From an uncultured Phycisphaerales bacterium (GTDB lineage Bacteria > Planctomycetota > Phycisphaerae > Phycisphaerales > SM1A02), in contig CAJQQE010000032.1 of NCBI GenBank assembly GCA_905480395.1, positions 1 through 64,000 of the forward strand: 64,000 bases of DNA, written 5' to 3'. The translations under genes and the position numbers were made by a program. Positions within the stretch are counted from its first letter, which is position 1, and every line of letters starts with the position of its first letter. The notes beneath the pieces were generated by a model, which had not been told where the DNA came from, did not search any database, and saw only the letters and a program-made list of their open reading frames with translations. Positions 36,478 to 44,343 of this stretch are shown one piece after another.

Positions 36478-37188
36478 ATGACCATTGCCGACGACGCCAT
36501 TCTTTTTCTCACCGGTGCCAGCAGCGGAATCGGTGCCGCCACGGCGCGACATTTGTCCGCGCCCGGGCGGACCATTCATCTTCAAGGCCGGGACGAATCC
36601 AGACTGGCGGCGATTGCCGCGGATGTCACGACGGCGGGGGCCAAGGCGGTGACCCATCGCATCGAGCTTGAGGACGCGGTGGCGGTCGATGCCGCGGCGA
36701 TTGATCTCGCGTCGTCCATTCCCTCGCTCGACCTGCTGATCCACTCGGCCGGCATGGTCACGCTCGCGTCAGTGGAGACCGCGGAGATCACCGAGCTCGA
36801 TCGTCAGTACAACGTCAACCTTCGCGCGCCTTTTGCCCTGACCACGGCCCTGACACCGGCATTGCTCGCGGCCCGTGGCCAGGTGATATTCGTGAATTCA
36901 GGCGCTGGCCAGCGGGCAAGCCCAGGGTGGAGTCAATACGCGGCGACGAAATTCGGACTCCGAGCTCTGGCCGATGCGTTCCGAGCCGAAGTGGCGGACC
37001 GAGGGGTGCGAGTCACGACGGTTTATCCCGGCCGTACCGCGACACCGATGCAGCAGAAAGTTCATCGGTTCGAGGGGCGCGAGTATCAAGCGGATTCATT
37101 CATGGGTCCCGAGCTGGTGGCATCGACCATCGTGCACGCGATCGAGATGCCTCGATCAGCGACCGTTCCAGAGGTCAGCATTCGGTAG
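36478..37188 (+). CDS. Short-chain dehydrogenase/reductase
   Basis: This 236-aa classical SDR has the cofactor motif 'GASSGIGAAT' at about 14-23 (TGxxxGxG type), 'SAG' in 'LIHSAGM', and a catalytic Ser-Tyr-Lys with 'YAATKFGLRA' (YxxxK) around residues 150-159. The Arg in 'LQGRDES' after strand 2 suggests NADP preference. The substrate is unknown; similar small SDRs reduce sugars, ketones or fatty-acyl intermediates. It lies after pcrA with no terminator visible and converges with the Sth-like gene, a small hairpin (CGCC-TTCA-GGCG) standing between them. Confidence 0.92.
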   Translation: MTIADDAILFLTGASSGIGAATARHLSAPGRTIHLQGRDESRLAAIAADVTTAGAKAVTHRIELEDAVAVDAAAIDLASSIPSLDLLIHSAGMVTLASVETAEITELDRQYNVNLRAPFALTTALTPALLAARGQVIFVNSGAGQRASPGWSQYAATKFGLRALADAFRAEVADRGVRVTTVYPGRTATPMQQKVHRFEGREYQADSFMGPELVASTIVHAIEMPRSATVPEVSIR

Positions 37189-37224
37189 GGGTGGGACCTT
37201 TCATGCAGCCTTCGCCTTCAGGCG

Positions 37225-38634
37225 TCAGGCAGCCGCGCGGCCGGAGGCCTGAATGATGGCCACTCGGGCGTCATCGGCAGCGTCACGGAAGAGCCCGCTC
37301 AGGCTCGGATAATTAAAACAGGCCTGTTCGAACCAGCCGAGTCGCTGGCCGGTCGAGATTGCGAACTGAGCGAGATGAACGAGCTCGGTGGCATCCTCGC
37401 CGACGACGGAACAGCCCAGGAGTTTCTCAGTCTCGCGGTCCACCACGAGTTTGAGAAGTCCTCGAGCGTCACCCAGCATGCGGCCGCGGGCGTTGCGTCG
37501 AAACTCGGCGCGACCCACGACGGCGTCGTATCCCTTTTTGCCAGCTTCTTCGAGGTTCAATCCGACATGACCCACTGCGGGAATCGTGTAAATCCCTATG
37601 GGGACGGTGTCGGCGAGCGATCGGTCGTCGTCGAACTCGAACATCCGACACGCGGCGACTCTTCCCTGTTCGATGCTGGTCGACGCCAGTGCCGGAAAAC
37701 CGATCACGTCGCCCGCCGCGAAGACCGTCGGGCACGTGGTTCGATACTCGTGGTTCACCGCGATGAGTCCGCGATCGTTCGCCTTGATGCCGGCGGTCTC
37801 GAGTCCGAGGGACTCGGCGTTCCCCTGCCGACCGAGACTCCAGAGGACGATCTCCGCCTCGAGTCGGGTGCCGTCGTCCAATTCGACGATGCCGACTTCG
37901 TTTTTTCCGCTCACCAAGATCGGTTTCCGACCCAGCCGGAGATCGACGCCAGTTTCGATCATTTCCTCTTGGAGTCGTTCGCGGATTTCCGAGTCGAGAA
38001 ATCGCATCAGACCCTTGCGGGGCTCCACCAAGGTGGTGGGGATACCAAGTTCGGCAAAGATGCAGGCATATTCGCTCCCAATGACTCCGCCGCCGATGAT
38101 CACGATCGACCGCGGCATTCGTGGGAGATCGAGCAGGCCATCGGCGTCAACGATCGACGGATGGTCAAAATCAACCCAGTCCGGGCGGGCCGGTCTGGAA
38201 CCGGTGGCGAGCAAGGTGAAACGGGTGGTCACGGAATCCACGGTTCCGTCGGCACGATGAACGTCGATCCGATTCGGCCCCGCCATCACGGCTCGGCCGT
38301 GGGTCACTTCCACACCCGCTCGGTCGAGTGCGGATTCGATGCGATCATGTTCTTCGAGTTGAACCAGCGTTGTCCGGGCCATGAACGCGGTCAGAGAAAG
38401 ATCGGTGTCCGGTGTTGCATTGATTCCCGGCACGGGGCGACGACGGAATGCCGAACAGGTCAAGGCCGTTTCTCGGAGGACCTTTGATGCAATGGTTCCG
38501 GTATTGACCATGGCGCCGCCGGGGCGGCCAGCAGCCTCGATCACGAGGACTCGAAAACCCTGATGAGCAGCGGTCACCGCGGCCGTTTCGCCGGCGGGGC
38601 CGCATCCGACACACACAAGATCGTAAACGGCCAT
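37225..38634 (-). CDS. sthA: Soluble pyridine nucleotide transhydrogenase-like flavoprotein
   Basis: This 469-aa protein of the dihydrolipoamide dehydrogenase superfamily has FAD motif 'CVGCGPAGETAA' at 8-19, NAD(P) motif 'IIGGGVIGSEYA' at about 178, second FAD motif 'TVFAAGDVIGFPAL' at about 300, and the C-terminal dimer domain 'GIYTIPAVGHVG'. Where disulfide reductases have CxxxxC, this chain has 'GGAMVNTGTIASK', with both cysteines replaced. That is the mark of Sth, which moves hydride between NADPH and NAD+ without a disulfide. I therefore prefer Sth over lipoamide dehydrogenase. It stands alone between convergent and divergent neighbours. Confidence 0.85.
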   Translation of the reverse strand: MAVYDLVCVGCGPAGETAAVTAAHQGFRVLVIEAAGRPGGAMVNTGTIASKVLRETALTCSAFRRRPVPGINATPDTDLSLTAFMARTTLVQLEEHDRIESALDRAGVEVTHGRAVMAGPNRIDVHRADGTVDSVTTRFTLLATGSRPARPDWVDFDHPSIVDADGLLDLPRMPRSIVIIGGGVIGSEYACIFAELGIPTTLVEPRKGLMRFLDSEIRERLQEEMIETGVDLRLGRKPILVSGKNEVGIVELDDGTRLEAEIVLWSLGRQGNAESLGLETAGIKANDRGLIAVNHEYRTTCPTVFAAGDVIGFPALASTSIEQGRVAACRMFEFDDDRSLADTVPIGIYTIPAVGHVGLNLEEAGKKGYDAVVGRAEFRRNARGRMLGDARGLLKLVVDRETEKLLGCSVVGEDATELVHLAQFAISTGQRLGWFEQACFNYPSLSGLFRDAADDARVAIIQASGRAAA

Positions 38635-38770
38635 GGGTCTCAGATCGGCCCGCGTGGGCGGACGCTTGAGCAGGTGCGGAATCTCAGGCCTGAATTGGTT
38701 TCAGAACGCGCTGATTCGGGTTCTTGACGTGGCATGGCGAGTCCGAGAAACCCTTCGGCGACCATTTTGA

Positions 38771-39028
38771 TCAATCCGGCGTCGATCCATGCCGGTCGGC
38801 GTCTGAGCCCTCGGGGTCCGGTGTCTGACCACCCAGAAGCACTCGGCCTACGACAATCGCCATCACCCCGCTGAAGATCGCCATTCCCTTGTCGTCTCCG
38901 ACGGCAAGCCAGACCAGCGAGCCACCGATCGCCGCGGCCGCACCGACCCAGCGCAGCCGGCTGCCGAGCCGTGAGCCCGATGGCCGCGGCCCTCGCGAAT
39001 CGGTGATACCGGAAGGGAATTCACGCAT
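38771..39028 (-). CDS. Small hypothetical membrane protein, 85 aa
   Basis: The first 25 residues are basic and Ser/Gly/Pro-rich. Two membrane helices follow at about 27-43 ('WVGAAAAIGGSLVWLAVG') and 49-67 ('AIFSGVMAIVVGRVLLGG'), then an acidic tail. It starts 5 bp after the prolyl oligopeptidase stop, which supports translation as the second gene of that operon. No family is recognised. Confidence 0.55.
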   Translation of the reverse strand: MREFPSGITDSRGPRPSGSRLGSRLRWVGAAAAIGGSLVWLAVGDDKGMAIFSGVMAIVVGRVLLGGQTPDPEGSDADRHGSTPD

Positions 39029-39033
39029 CGGTT

Positions 39034-41160
39034 TCAGTTGCAGATTCCAGTCTGCCAGAAGATGAACGCCCAGCGGTCGGCCGCTTCCTCGATCCGAAGC
39101 CGAAGCGGCTTGCCCTGACCGTGGCCGCCGTCGCGTTCGACCTGGAGGAGGATCGGTTCGACGGCCGGATCGCTGCCCGTCGCGGCCTGCATCAGCGCCG
39201 CCATCTTTCGGGCGTGCAGGGGATGGACGCGAGAGTCATTCTCGCCCGCGGTGAACATCACCGCGGGATAGTCGCGACCCTGCTCGACGTTGTGATAGGG
39301 GGAATACGCCCGCAGCCACTTGAACTGCTCCGGGTCTTCGCTCGAGCCGTATTCCGGCACCCAGAACCGGGCCATCAGGAACTGGTGGTATCGAAGCATG
39401 TCGAGCAGCGGCACTGCACTGATCGCGGCGGACCAGAGTTCCGGTCGCTGGGTGACCGCGACGCCGGTAAGCAGGCCGCCGTTGGAACCGCCCATGACCG
39501 CCAGCTGGGCCGAGGAGGTCAGGCCGTCGTCGATCAGCATTTCCGCACAGGCGTAGAGGTCGTCGTAGACGTTCTGCTTGGACTCCAGCATGCCCGCCCG
39601 ATGCCACGACTCGCCGAATTCGCCGCCGCCGCGAAGATTCGCGACCACGTAGATCCCGCCCGCATCGTAGAAGGGGAAGTTCGTCGAGATGAACCGCGGG
39701 GTCATCGAGATGTTGAAGCCGCCGTAGCCGTAGAGGAGCGTCGGATGGGGACGACTGGTGTCGAGGTCCTTGCGATGGACGACGAACATCGGGACCTTCG
39801 TGCCGTCCTTCGAGGTCGCGTGAATGCGGCGGACGATGACCGACTCGGGGTCGACGGGCGTCTCGGGTCGGGCCCAGATCGCGCCGAGTGTTCCCGCCAC
39901 CACATCGCATTCGTAGATCGTGCGCGGTTCGTTGTAGCTCGTGTAACTCACGAAGGCCCGGGTCGAGTCGGGGTCGGTCGAGATGCCGGCGGAACCCAGT
40001 CCGGGTAGTTCGATCGGATCGAACCGCTCCCCGGTCAGGCTCATTCGTTCGATCCGAGTCGAGGCGTCCTGCTCGTAGGTGAGCATCAGGAGCCCTCGGG
40101 CGTAGTCCGCGCCCTGGAAGACGGCGTCGGGCCGCTCCGGTGCGATCTCGGTCCAGCGGCCTCGGTCCGGATGCTCGAGATCGACGACCACGATCCGGCC
40201 GTTCGGGGCGTTGTCGGTGGTCGACATCACCATGCGGTCGCCGACCACCGCCTGGGGCGAGAACTTCGCATCGATGCCCTTCGCCACGACGACAAACTCG
40301 ACTTCGCCGGTCGCCTTCGCGTCCGGAACGTGCGCGATCCAGAGGTCGTTTCGGCTCCAGCCGTCGGTCATGCCGAACATCAGCCAGCGACCGTCCCGGG
40401 AGAGTGAGCCGTAGGGGACCCGCTGGGGTTCGGTCTGGGTCATGAGCGTTCGATCGTGACGAGGGTGAGTGCCCACGTCGTGCCAGCGGACGACGCGGCT
40501 GTAGGCGTCATCGAGATCAGTGAGCTTCGAATAGACAAACGCCGAACCGTCCGGCATCCAGCCTCCGAAATTCACCTTCCCGGAAATCTCGGTCTCGGTC
40601 CAGGTGCCGTCGGCGGTTCGCAGGACATGCAGGATGCTGTTCTCGTCTCCGGCCCGGCTGATACCGAAGGCGATCTTCGAACCGTCGATGGTCGGTCGCC
40701 ACCAGTCGAGCGACACGAGGCCGCCGTCGTCGAGGGTGTTCGGATCGAGGAGGACCCGATCGTCCTCGGCGGTGCCGCCGGCGGGGCGCATCTTGAGGAC
40801 CGACTGATCGGCACCGGCCGCCCGTTCGTTGAAGAAGAGATGACCGCCGGCCTGCCTCGGGGTCCCGATGCCCGGCACGTTCATGAGCTTCGAGAGTTCG
40901 TCGACCAGCTCCGGCCGGCACGGGAGGCCGTGCAGGACTTCTTCGGTGTAGGCGTTCTGGGCGTCGGTCCAGGTCCGGACCTCGTCGGATTCCGATTCGA
41001 GCGGCTCCAGCCATTGGTAGTCGTCAACGAAGGTCTCGCCCTGGATCGTCTCCTCGACCGGGCGTCGGTCGGTGGCGGGCGGGCCGGCGAGGGCGGCCCC
41101 GGAGAGGGCGAAGAACGCCGGGGCGGCGACCAGAAGTGCGGCTTGGTTGGTTCGGTTCAT
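39034..41160 (-). CDS. Secreted prolyl oligopeptidase (S9A)
   Basis: This serine peptidase cuts short peptides after proline. It has 708 aa from the ATG that begins the signal peptide (about 1-26, 'LLVAAPAFFALSGAALAGPP'), which implies export. A seven-bladed propeller occupies about 90-420. The alpha/beta hydrolase domain has the nucleophile in 'GGSNGGLL' (about 550), the Asp in 'ENDSRVHPLHA', and the His in 'DGGHGQGK' near the end. 'YGYGGFNISMTP' forms the oxyanion side. The longer frame adds 14 residues that would mask the signal peptide. The gene has a very GC-rich third codon position, higher than most neighbours. Confidence 0.95.
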   Translation of the reverse strand: MNRTNQAALLVAAPAFFALSGAALAGPPATDRRPVEETIQGETFVDDYQWLEPLESESDEVRTWTDAQNAYTEEVLHGLPCRPELVDELSKLMNVPGIGTPRQAGGHLFFNERAAGADQSVLKMRPAGGTAEDDRVLLDPNTLDDGGLVSLDWWRPTIDGSKIAFGISRAGDENSILHVLRTADGTWTETEISGKVNFGGWMPDGSAFVYSKLTDLDDAYSRVVRWHDVGTHPRHDRTLMTQTEPQRVPYGSLSRDGRWLMFGMTDGWSRNDLWIAHVPDAKATGEVEFVVVAKGIDAKFSPQAVVGDRMVMSTTDNAPNGRIVVVDLEHPDRGRWTEIAPERPDAVFQGADYARGLLMLTYEQDASTRIERMSLTGERFDPIELPGLGSAGISTDPDSTRAFVSYTSYNEPRTIYECDVVAGTLGAIWARPETPVDPESVIVRRIHATSKDGTKVPMFVVHRKDLDTSRPHPTLLYGYGGFNISMTPRFISTNFPFYDAGGIYVVANLRGGGEFGESWHRAGMLESKQNVYDDLYACAEMLIDDGLTSSAQLAVMGGSNGGLLTGVAVTQRPELWSAAISAVPLLDMLRYHQFLMARFWVPEYGSSEDPEQFKWLRAYSPYHNVEQGRDYPAVMFTAGENDSRVHPLHARKMAALMQAATGSDPAVEPILLQVERDGGHGQGKPLRLRIEEAADRWAFIFWQTGICN

Positions 41161-41253
41161 GCTGAGATCGTATCGAGGCCACGTCCGGAGACGCAGGCTC
41201 AATAAGCCTCGCGTGATTTTTCTTCGCCGAGGGGGCCTGCCGTACCGCTCGGA

Positions 41254-42462
41254 TCAGGACAGCGTTCGCATCCGGATGGTCTCCGGGATCGATCGCAGTC
41301 GGGCGGCGGCTTCCTCGACGGAGTCGGACTCGACGTCGAGGATGACGTAACTCACCTCGGGGTCGGATTGAAGGTATTCCGCGGTGATATTCGCATCGAT
41401 TTCTGCGAGCAGGGTGTGCATGCGACCGAGCACGCCGGGGACGTTGCGGTGGAAGTGGAGGATGCGATGTCGATCGGGCTTGGGGCTCGGGAGATCGACC
41501 TCCGGCACGCTTGCGGAGCGACGGGTTGAACCTTCGGTCAAGTAGCGGCCAAGCTTGGAGGCAGCGTCCCGGGCGATCGCCGCCTGTGCCTCTTCGGTGG
41601 ACCCGCCGATATGCGGCGTGAGGATCACGTTGGGAAGCCCGGCCAGAGGGGTTGAGAATGGATCGTCATTCCGCCGCGGTTCGCTTGGATAGACATCGAT
41701 CGCGACGCCACCCAGGCGACCGGCGCGGAGGGCTTCGGCGACTGCATCAAGGTCTATGACCGATCCGCGAGCATTGTTGATGAGCATGGCGTCTGGTCGC
41801 ATCCGCCCAAGCTCGGAGGTGCCGATCAAGTTTCGAGTCGATGGTTCGTCCGGGACGTGGACCGAGACGACGTCGCTCTCGGCAAGAAGTTGGGCGAGCG
41901 AATCGACAGGTTGAGCGTTGCCGATCGCTAACTTCGAATCGACATCAAAGTAGATCACCTGCATCCCGAAGGCCTCGGCGAGGACCGAGACCTGCGAGCC
42001 GATGTGGCCGTAGCCGACGATGCCCAGCGTCCGTCCGCGGACCTCGTGGGCGCCGGCGGCCGACTTTCGCCAGATGCCGTCGTGCAGTTCGCGACTGCGA
42101 TCTCCGAGCCGGCGGTGCAGGGCGACGATTTCCGCGATGGTCAGTTCGGCAACACTCCGGGTGTTGGAGAAGGGGGCGTTGAAGACCGCGAGCCCGCGAC
42201 GCGCGGCATCGCGGAGATCGAGCTGGTCGGTTCCGATACAGAAACAACCGACGGCGAGCAGATCAGGGTGACGATCGAGGGCACTGGCCGAGAGCCGGGT
42301 TTTTGAACGAACGCCCAGCACGGTCACGCCGTCAAGGGCGGCATCGAGGGCATCGCTGGTTAGCGCGCCAGACTCGTGAACGACCTCGAGACCAGCGGCT
42401 TCCAAAATGGGGTCGGCATCAGTGTGAATACCCTCTAAAAGGAGGGCGCGTCCGTTCTGCAT
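41254..42462 (-). CDS. serA: D-3-phosphoglycerate dehydrogenase
   Basis: This first enzyme of serine synthesis oxidises 3-phosphoglycerate. The 402-aa length fits the E. coli-like class with a substrate domain, a Rossmann domain and a C-terminal ACT domain for serine feedback. Visible are 'CIGTDQLDLRDAARRGLAVF', the NAD motif 'GIVGYGHIGSQV' at about 150-161, the Arg in 'NNARGSVID', the Glu in 'IDVYPSEP', the His in 'LTPHIGGST', and the ACT segment 'RNVPGVLGRMHTLLAEIDAN'. AGGA stands 6 nt before the ATG. It follows map by 14 bp and the two are probably co-transcribed. Confidence 0.95.
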   Translation of the reverse strand: MQNGRALLLEGIHTDADPILEAAGLEVVHESGALTSDALDAALDGVTVLGVRSKTRLSASALDRHPDLLAVGCFCIGTDQLDLRDAARRGLAVFNAPFSNTRSVAELTIAEIVALHRRLGDRSRELHDGIWRKSAAGAHEVRGRTLGIVGYGHIGSQVSVLAEAFGMQVIYFDVDSKLAIGNAQPVDSLAQLLAESDVVSVHVPDEPSTRNLIGTSELGRMRPDAMLINNARGSVIDLDAVAEALRAGRLGGVAIDVYPSEPRRNDDPFSTPLAGLPNVILTPHIGGSTEEAQAAIARDAASKLGRYLTEGSTRRSASVPEVDLPSPKPDRHRILHFHRNVPGVLGRMHTLLAEIDANITAEYLQSDPEVSYVILDVESDSVEEAAARLRSIPETIRMRTLS

Positions 42463-42476
42463 TTGGATTCCTCGAC

Positions 42477-43292
42477 TCAGTTTCCAACGATGTCGGGTAG
42501 GTCGAAGAGGCTGGCGGTCAAGTTCACCGGTCCATCCTCGGTGATGAGCACATCAGCCTCGTGGTGGACGCTTCTGGATCCGTCCGCCGAATAGATCGGC
42601 CATTCTCGTCCTTCGCTTCGGATCTCCGTGGTGCTGACCGCCAGCATCGGTTCCACCGCGACGAGCATTCCGGGACGGAACGTCCGGAACGCATCGGGCC
42701 ATTCTCCGGGATACGTCGGCACCACGTTTGAGATGAACGGAGCGCCGTGGAGTGTGCGGCCGTAACCGTGCCCACCGAGTCCACGGACCAGCCCGAATCC
42801 ACATTTCTTTTCGACGTGATCCTGAACCACGCGGGCCCAGTCGATCAGCGGTTTACCAGGCTGCATGGCTTCCACCCCAAGCCGAAGCGACTCGCGGCCT
42901 GCGACCACCAGATTCATCGAGACTTCGTCGGTGGCTTCGATCACGTAGGTCCACGCGGCGTCACCGATCCACCCGTCATGTTTGACGCCGATATCGATCG
43001 AGAGCAGGTCGCCGGGAGAGATCGGCGTCGAGGTCATGTCGTGGGTGCCGTGAACGATGCACTCATTCACCGACAGGCATGCTTCACTTGGAAATGGGGG
43101 ATGGCCTCGGACCCGATAGTGCTTAAACGCACTGATACTGTCGAGATCGGCCAGCGTCCGGCCGACGAAGGCGTCGACTTCCGCGAGCGTCTGGCCAGCA
43201 TGCAGAAACTCCACCAGTCGCCGGTGGGTCTCAACAACCTTCTCGGCGGCAAGGGTCGCACCCGCAATATCTTTTTCTTCGGTGACAAGCAC
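42477..43292 (-). CDS. map: Methionine aminopeptidase, type I
   Basis: The enzyme removes the initiator methionine from new proteins. The 271-aa chain has all five metal ligands: two Asp in 'SIDIGVKHDGWIGDAAWT', His in 'GGHGYGRTLH', Glu in 'AVEPML' and Glu in 'HHEADVLITEDG'. The substrate-binding 'VNECIVHG' is also present. The start is GTG with no strong ribosome site, giving 'MLVTEEKDIAG'. Upstream lies the 27-residue repeat protein gene in the same direction, 83 bp away; serA follows by 14 bp. Confidence 0.95.
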   Translation of the reverse strand: MLVTEEKDIAGATLAAEKVVETHRRLVEFLHAGQTLAEVDAFVGRTLADLDSISAFKHYRVRGHPPFPSEACLSVNECIVHGTHDMTSTPISPGDLLSIDIGVKHDGWIGDAAWTYVIEATDEVSMNLVVAGRESLRLGVEAMQPGKPLIDWARVVQDHVEKKCGFGLVRGLGGHGYGRTLHGAPFISNVVPTYPGEWPDAFRTFRPGMLVAVEPMLAVSTTEIRSEGREWPIYSADGSRSVHHEADVLITEDGPVNLTASLFDLPDIVGN

Positions 43293-43375
43293 GGGCGAAT
43301 GATACCGAATGTGACGACGCGGTACGTCGGCCGAAGCCGACGGACCGCGTGTTATTCGTCAGGGTGTTCCGCAGA

Positions 43376-44086
43376 TCAGGCTGCTTCGGTGCCACAGCAC
43401 CCGGTCCAACTCTGAGGACCGCAATTCTGGGTGGGGGTTGCACCGGGAACGGTGGTCTCTGGAGCCGGCACGTTGGCGAAGCCGTTCCAGGTCGTGCTCG
43501 TGCTTTCCCAGCCGTTGCTGGGACCGTTGAATCCAGCGTAGGCGGGGGTGCTGTTGAAACCGTTGAAGCCAGCGAAGGTCGGTGCGTTCCAGCCGTTGCT
43601 GGGACCGTTGAATCCGGCGTAGGCGGGGGTGCTGTTGTACCCGTTGAAGCCAGCGAAGGTCGGTGCATTCCAGCCGTTGCTGGGACCGTTGAATCCGGCG
43701 TCGCCAGGGGTGCTGTTGTACCCGTTGAAGCCAGCGTAGGTCGGTGCATTCCAGCCATTGCTGGGACCGTTGAATCCGGCGTAGGCAGGGGTGCTGTTGT
43801 ACCCGTTGAAGCCAGCGTAGGTCGGTGCATTCCAGCCATTGCTGGGACCGTTGAATCCGGCGTAGGCGGGGGTGCTGTTGAAGCCGTTGAAGCCAGCGTA
43901 AGTCGGTGCATTCCAGCCATTGCTCGGACCGTTGAATCCGGCGTAGGCGGGGGTGCTGTTGTAGCCGTTGCTTGGGCTATTGACGCCGGCATAGTCCGCT
44001 GGGCAGGGGCCCGTACAGGACGAAGAATCGCCGCAGCAGTTGTTGTTGTAACCGTAGTCGTTTTGGTTGGTGAAGCAGTTTTGCAT
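43376..44086 (-). CDS. Asn/Gly/aromatic-rich protein of 27-residue repeats with cysteine-rich ends
   Basis: This 236-aa protein of no recognised family has an N-terminal part (1-45) holding six Cys in short clusters ('NCCGDSSSCTGPC') and rich in Asn. The middle is five and a half near-perfect repeats of 27 residues, each containing two 'AGFNG' cores, a Trp in 'SNGWNAP', and several Tyr. The C-terminal about 45 residues end with three more Cys ('NCGPQSWTGCC'). The whole chain has no Lys, Arg, His, Leu or Ile. There is no signal peptide or membrane segment. The pattern of regularly spaced aromatics in a polar Gly/Asn/Ser/Pro background resembles prion-like, adhesive or FG-repeat proteins. The ATG is chosen because repeats and cysteine clusters follow it; upstream frame is basic and unlike it. 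Confidence 0.75.
   Translation of the reverse strand: MQNCFTNQNDYGYNNNCCGDSSSCTGPCPADYAGVNSPSNGYNSTPAYAGFNGPSNGWNAPTYAGFNGFNSTPAYAGFNGPSNGWNAPTYAGFNGYNSTPAYAGFNGPSNGWNAPTYAGFNGYNSTPGDAGFNGPSNGWNAPTFAGFNGYNSTPAYAGFNGPSNGWNAPTFAGFNGFNSTPAYAGFNGPSNGWESTSTTWNGFANVPAPETTVPGATPTQNCGPQSWTGCCGTEAA
43512..43985 (-). repeat. 81-bp tandem repeats, 5.8 copies
   Basis: Units begin at 43512, 43593, 43674, 43755, 43836 and 43917 (the last incomplete). They differ at only a few positions, such as GCGAAG/GCGTAG (Phe/Tyr exchange) and a local change giving GD in place of AY in one unit. Synonymous differences are few, which suggests recent expansion or homogenisation. Confidence 0.95.
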
Positions 44087-44122
44087 GGGGAAATCGTCTC
44101 CGTGAATGGTGTGAATCCAATC

Positions 44123-44172
44123 GTTCGATTCTGCACACCGATCCATCGGCGGGGTCACAGCAAGAATCGAAC
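44123..44172 (-). promoter_or_regulatory. Nested hairpin in the leader of the repeat-protein gene
   Basis: GTTCGATTCT (44123-44132) and AGAATCGAAC (44163-44172) are perfect 10-bp inverted repeats; inside lies CCGAT-CC-ATCGG. The element ends 36 bp before the ATG at 44086 and is probably in the untranslated leader. A second stem, TCGGCCG/CGGCCGA, lies further upstream at 44223-44242. Confidence 0.5.
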
Positions 44173-44343
44173 GCGGATTCTGAAGAAGGCACTTCGCCCG
44201 CAGGTTTGCGGACCACGAGATATCGGCCGACGGAGCGGCCGACTTCGGTGCACGGATTGAAAAGATAGGTTTTGGTTGGGATGGGCCGAGGTTGTGGCAC
44301 CGCGCGGCCGGAATCCGGGGTCCAGCGACCGCCCGGAGCCCCA

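Noticed and set aside
44120-44175. tRNA gene suggested by GTTCGATTC
   Set aside because: The flanking bases do not form a T-stem or acceptor stem on either strand; the word is one arm of the inverted repeat.
43349-44260. 303-codon open frame on the plus strand across the 81-bp repeats, and a second minus frame rich in Thr/Pro
   Set aside because: The repeat length is a multiple of three, so several frames stay open. Only the chosen frame has cysteine-clustered ends and a sensible start next to the repeats.
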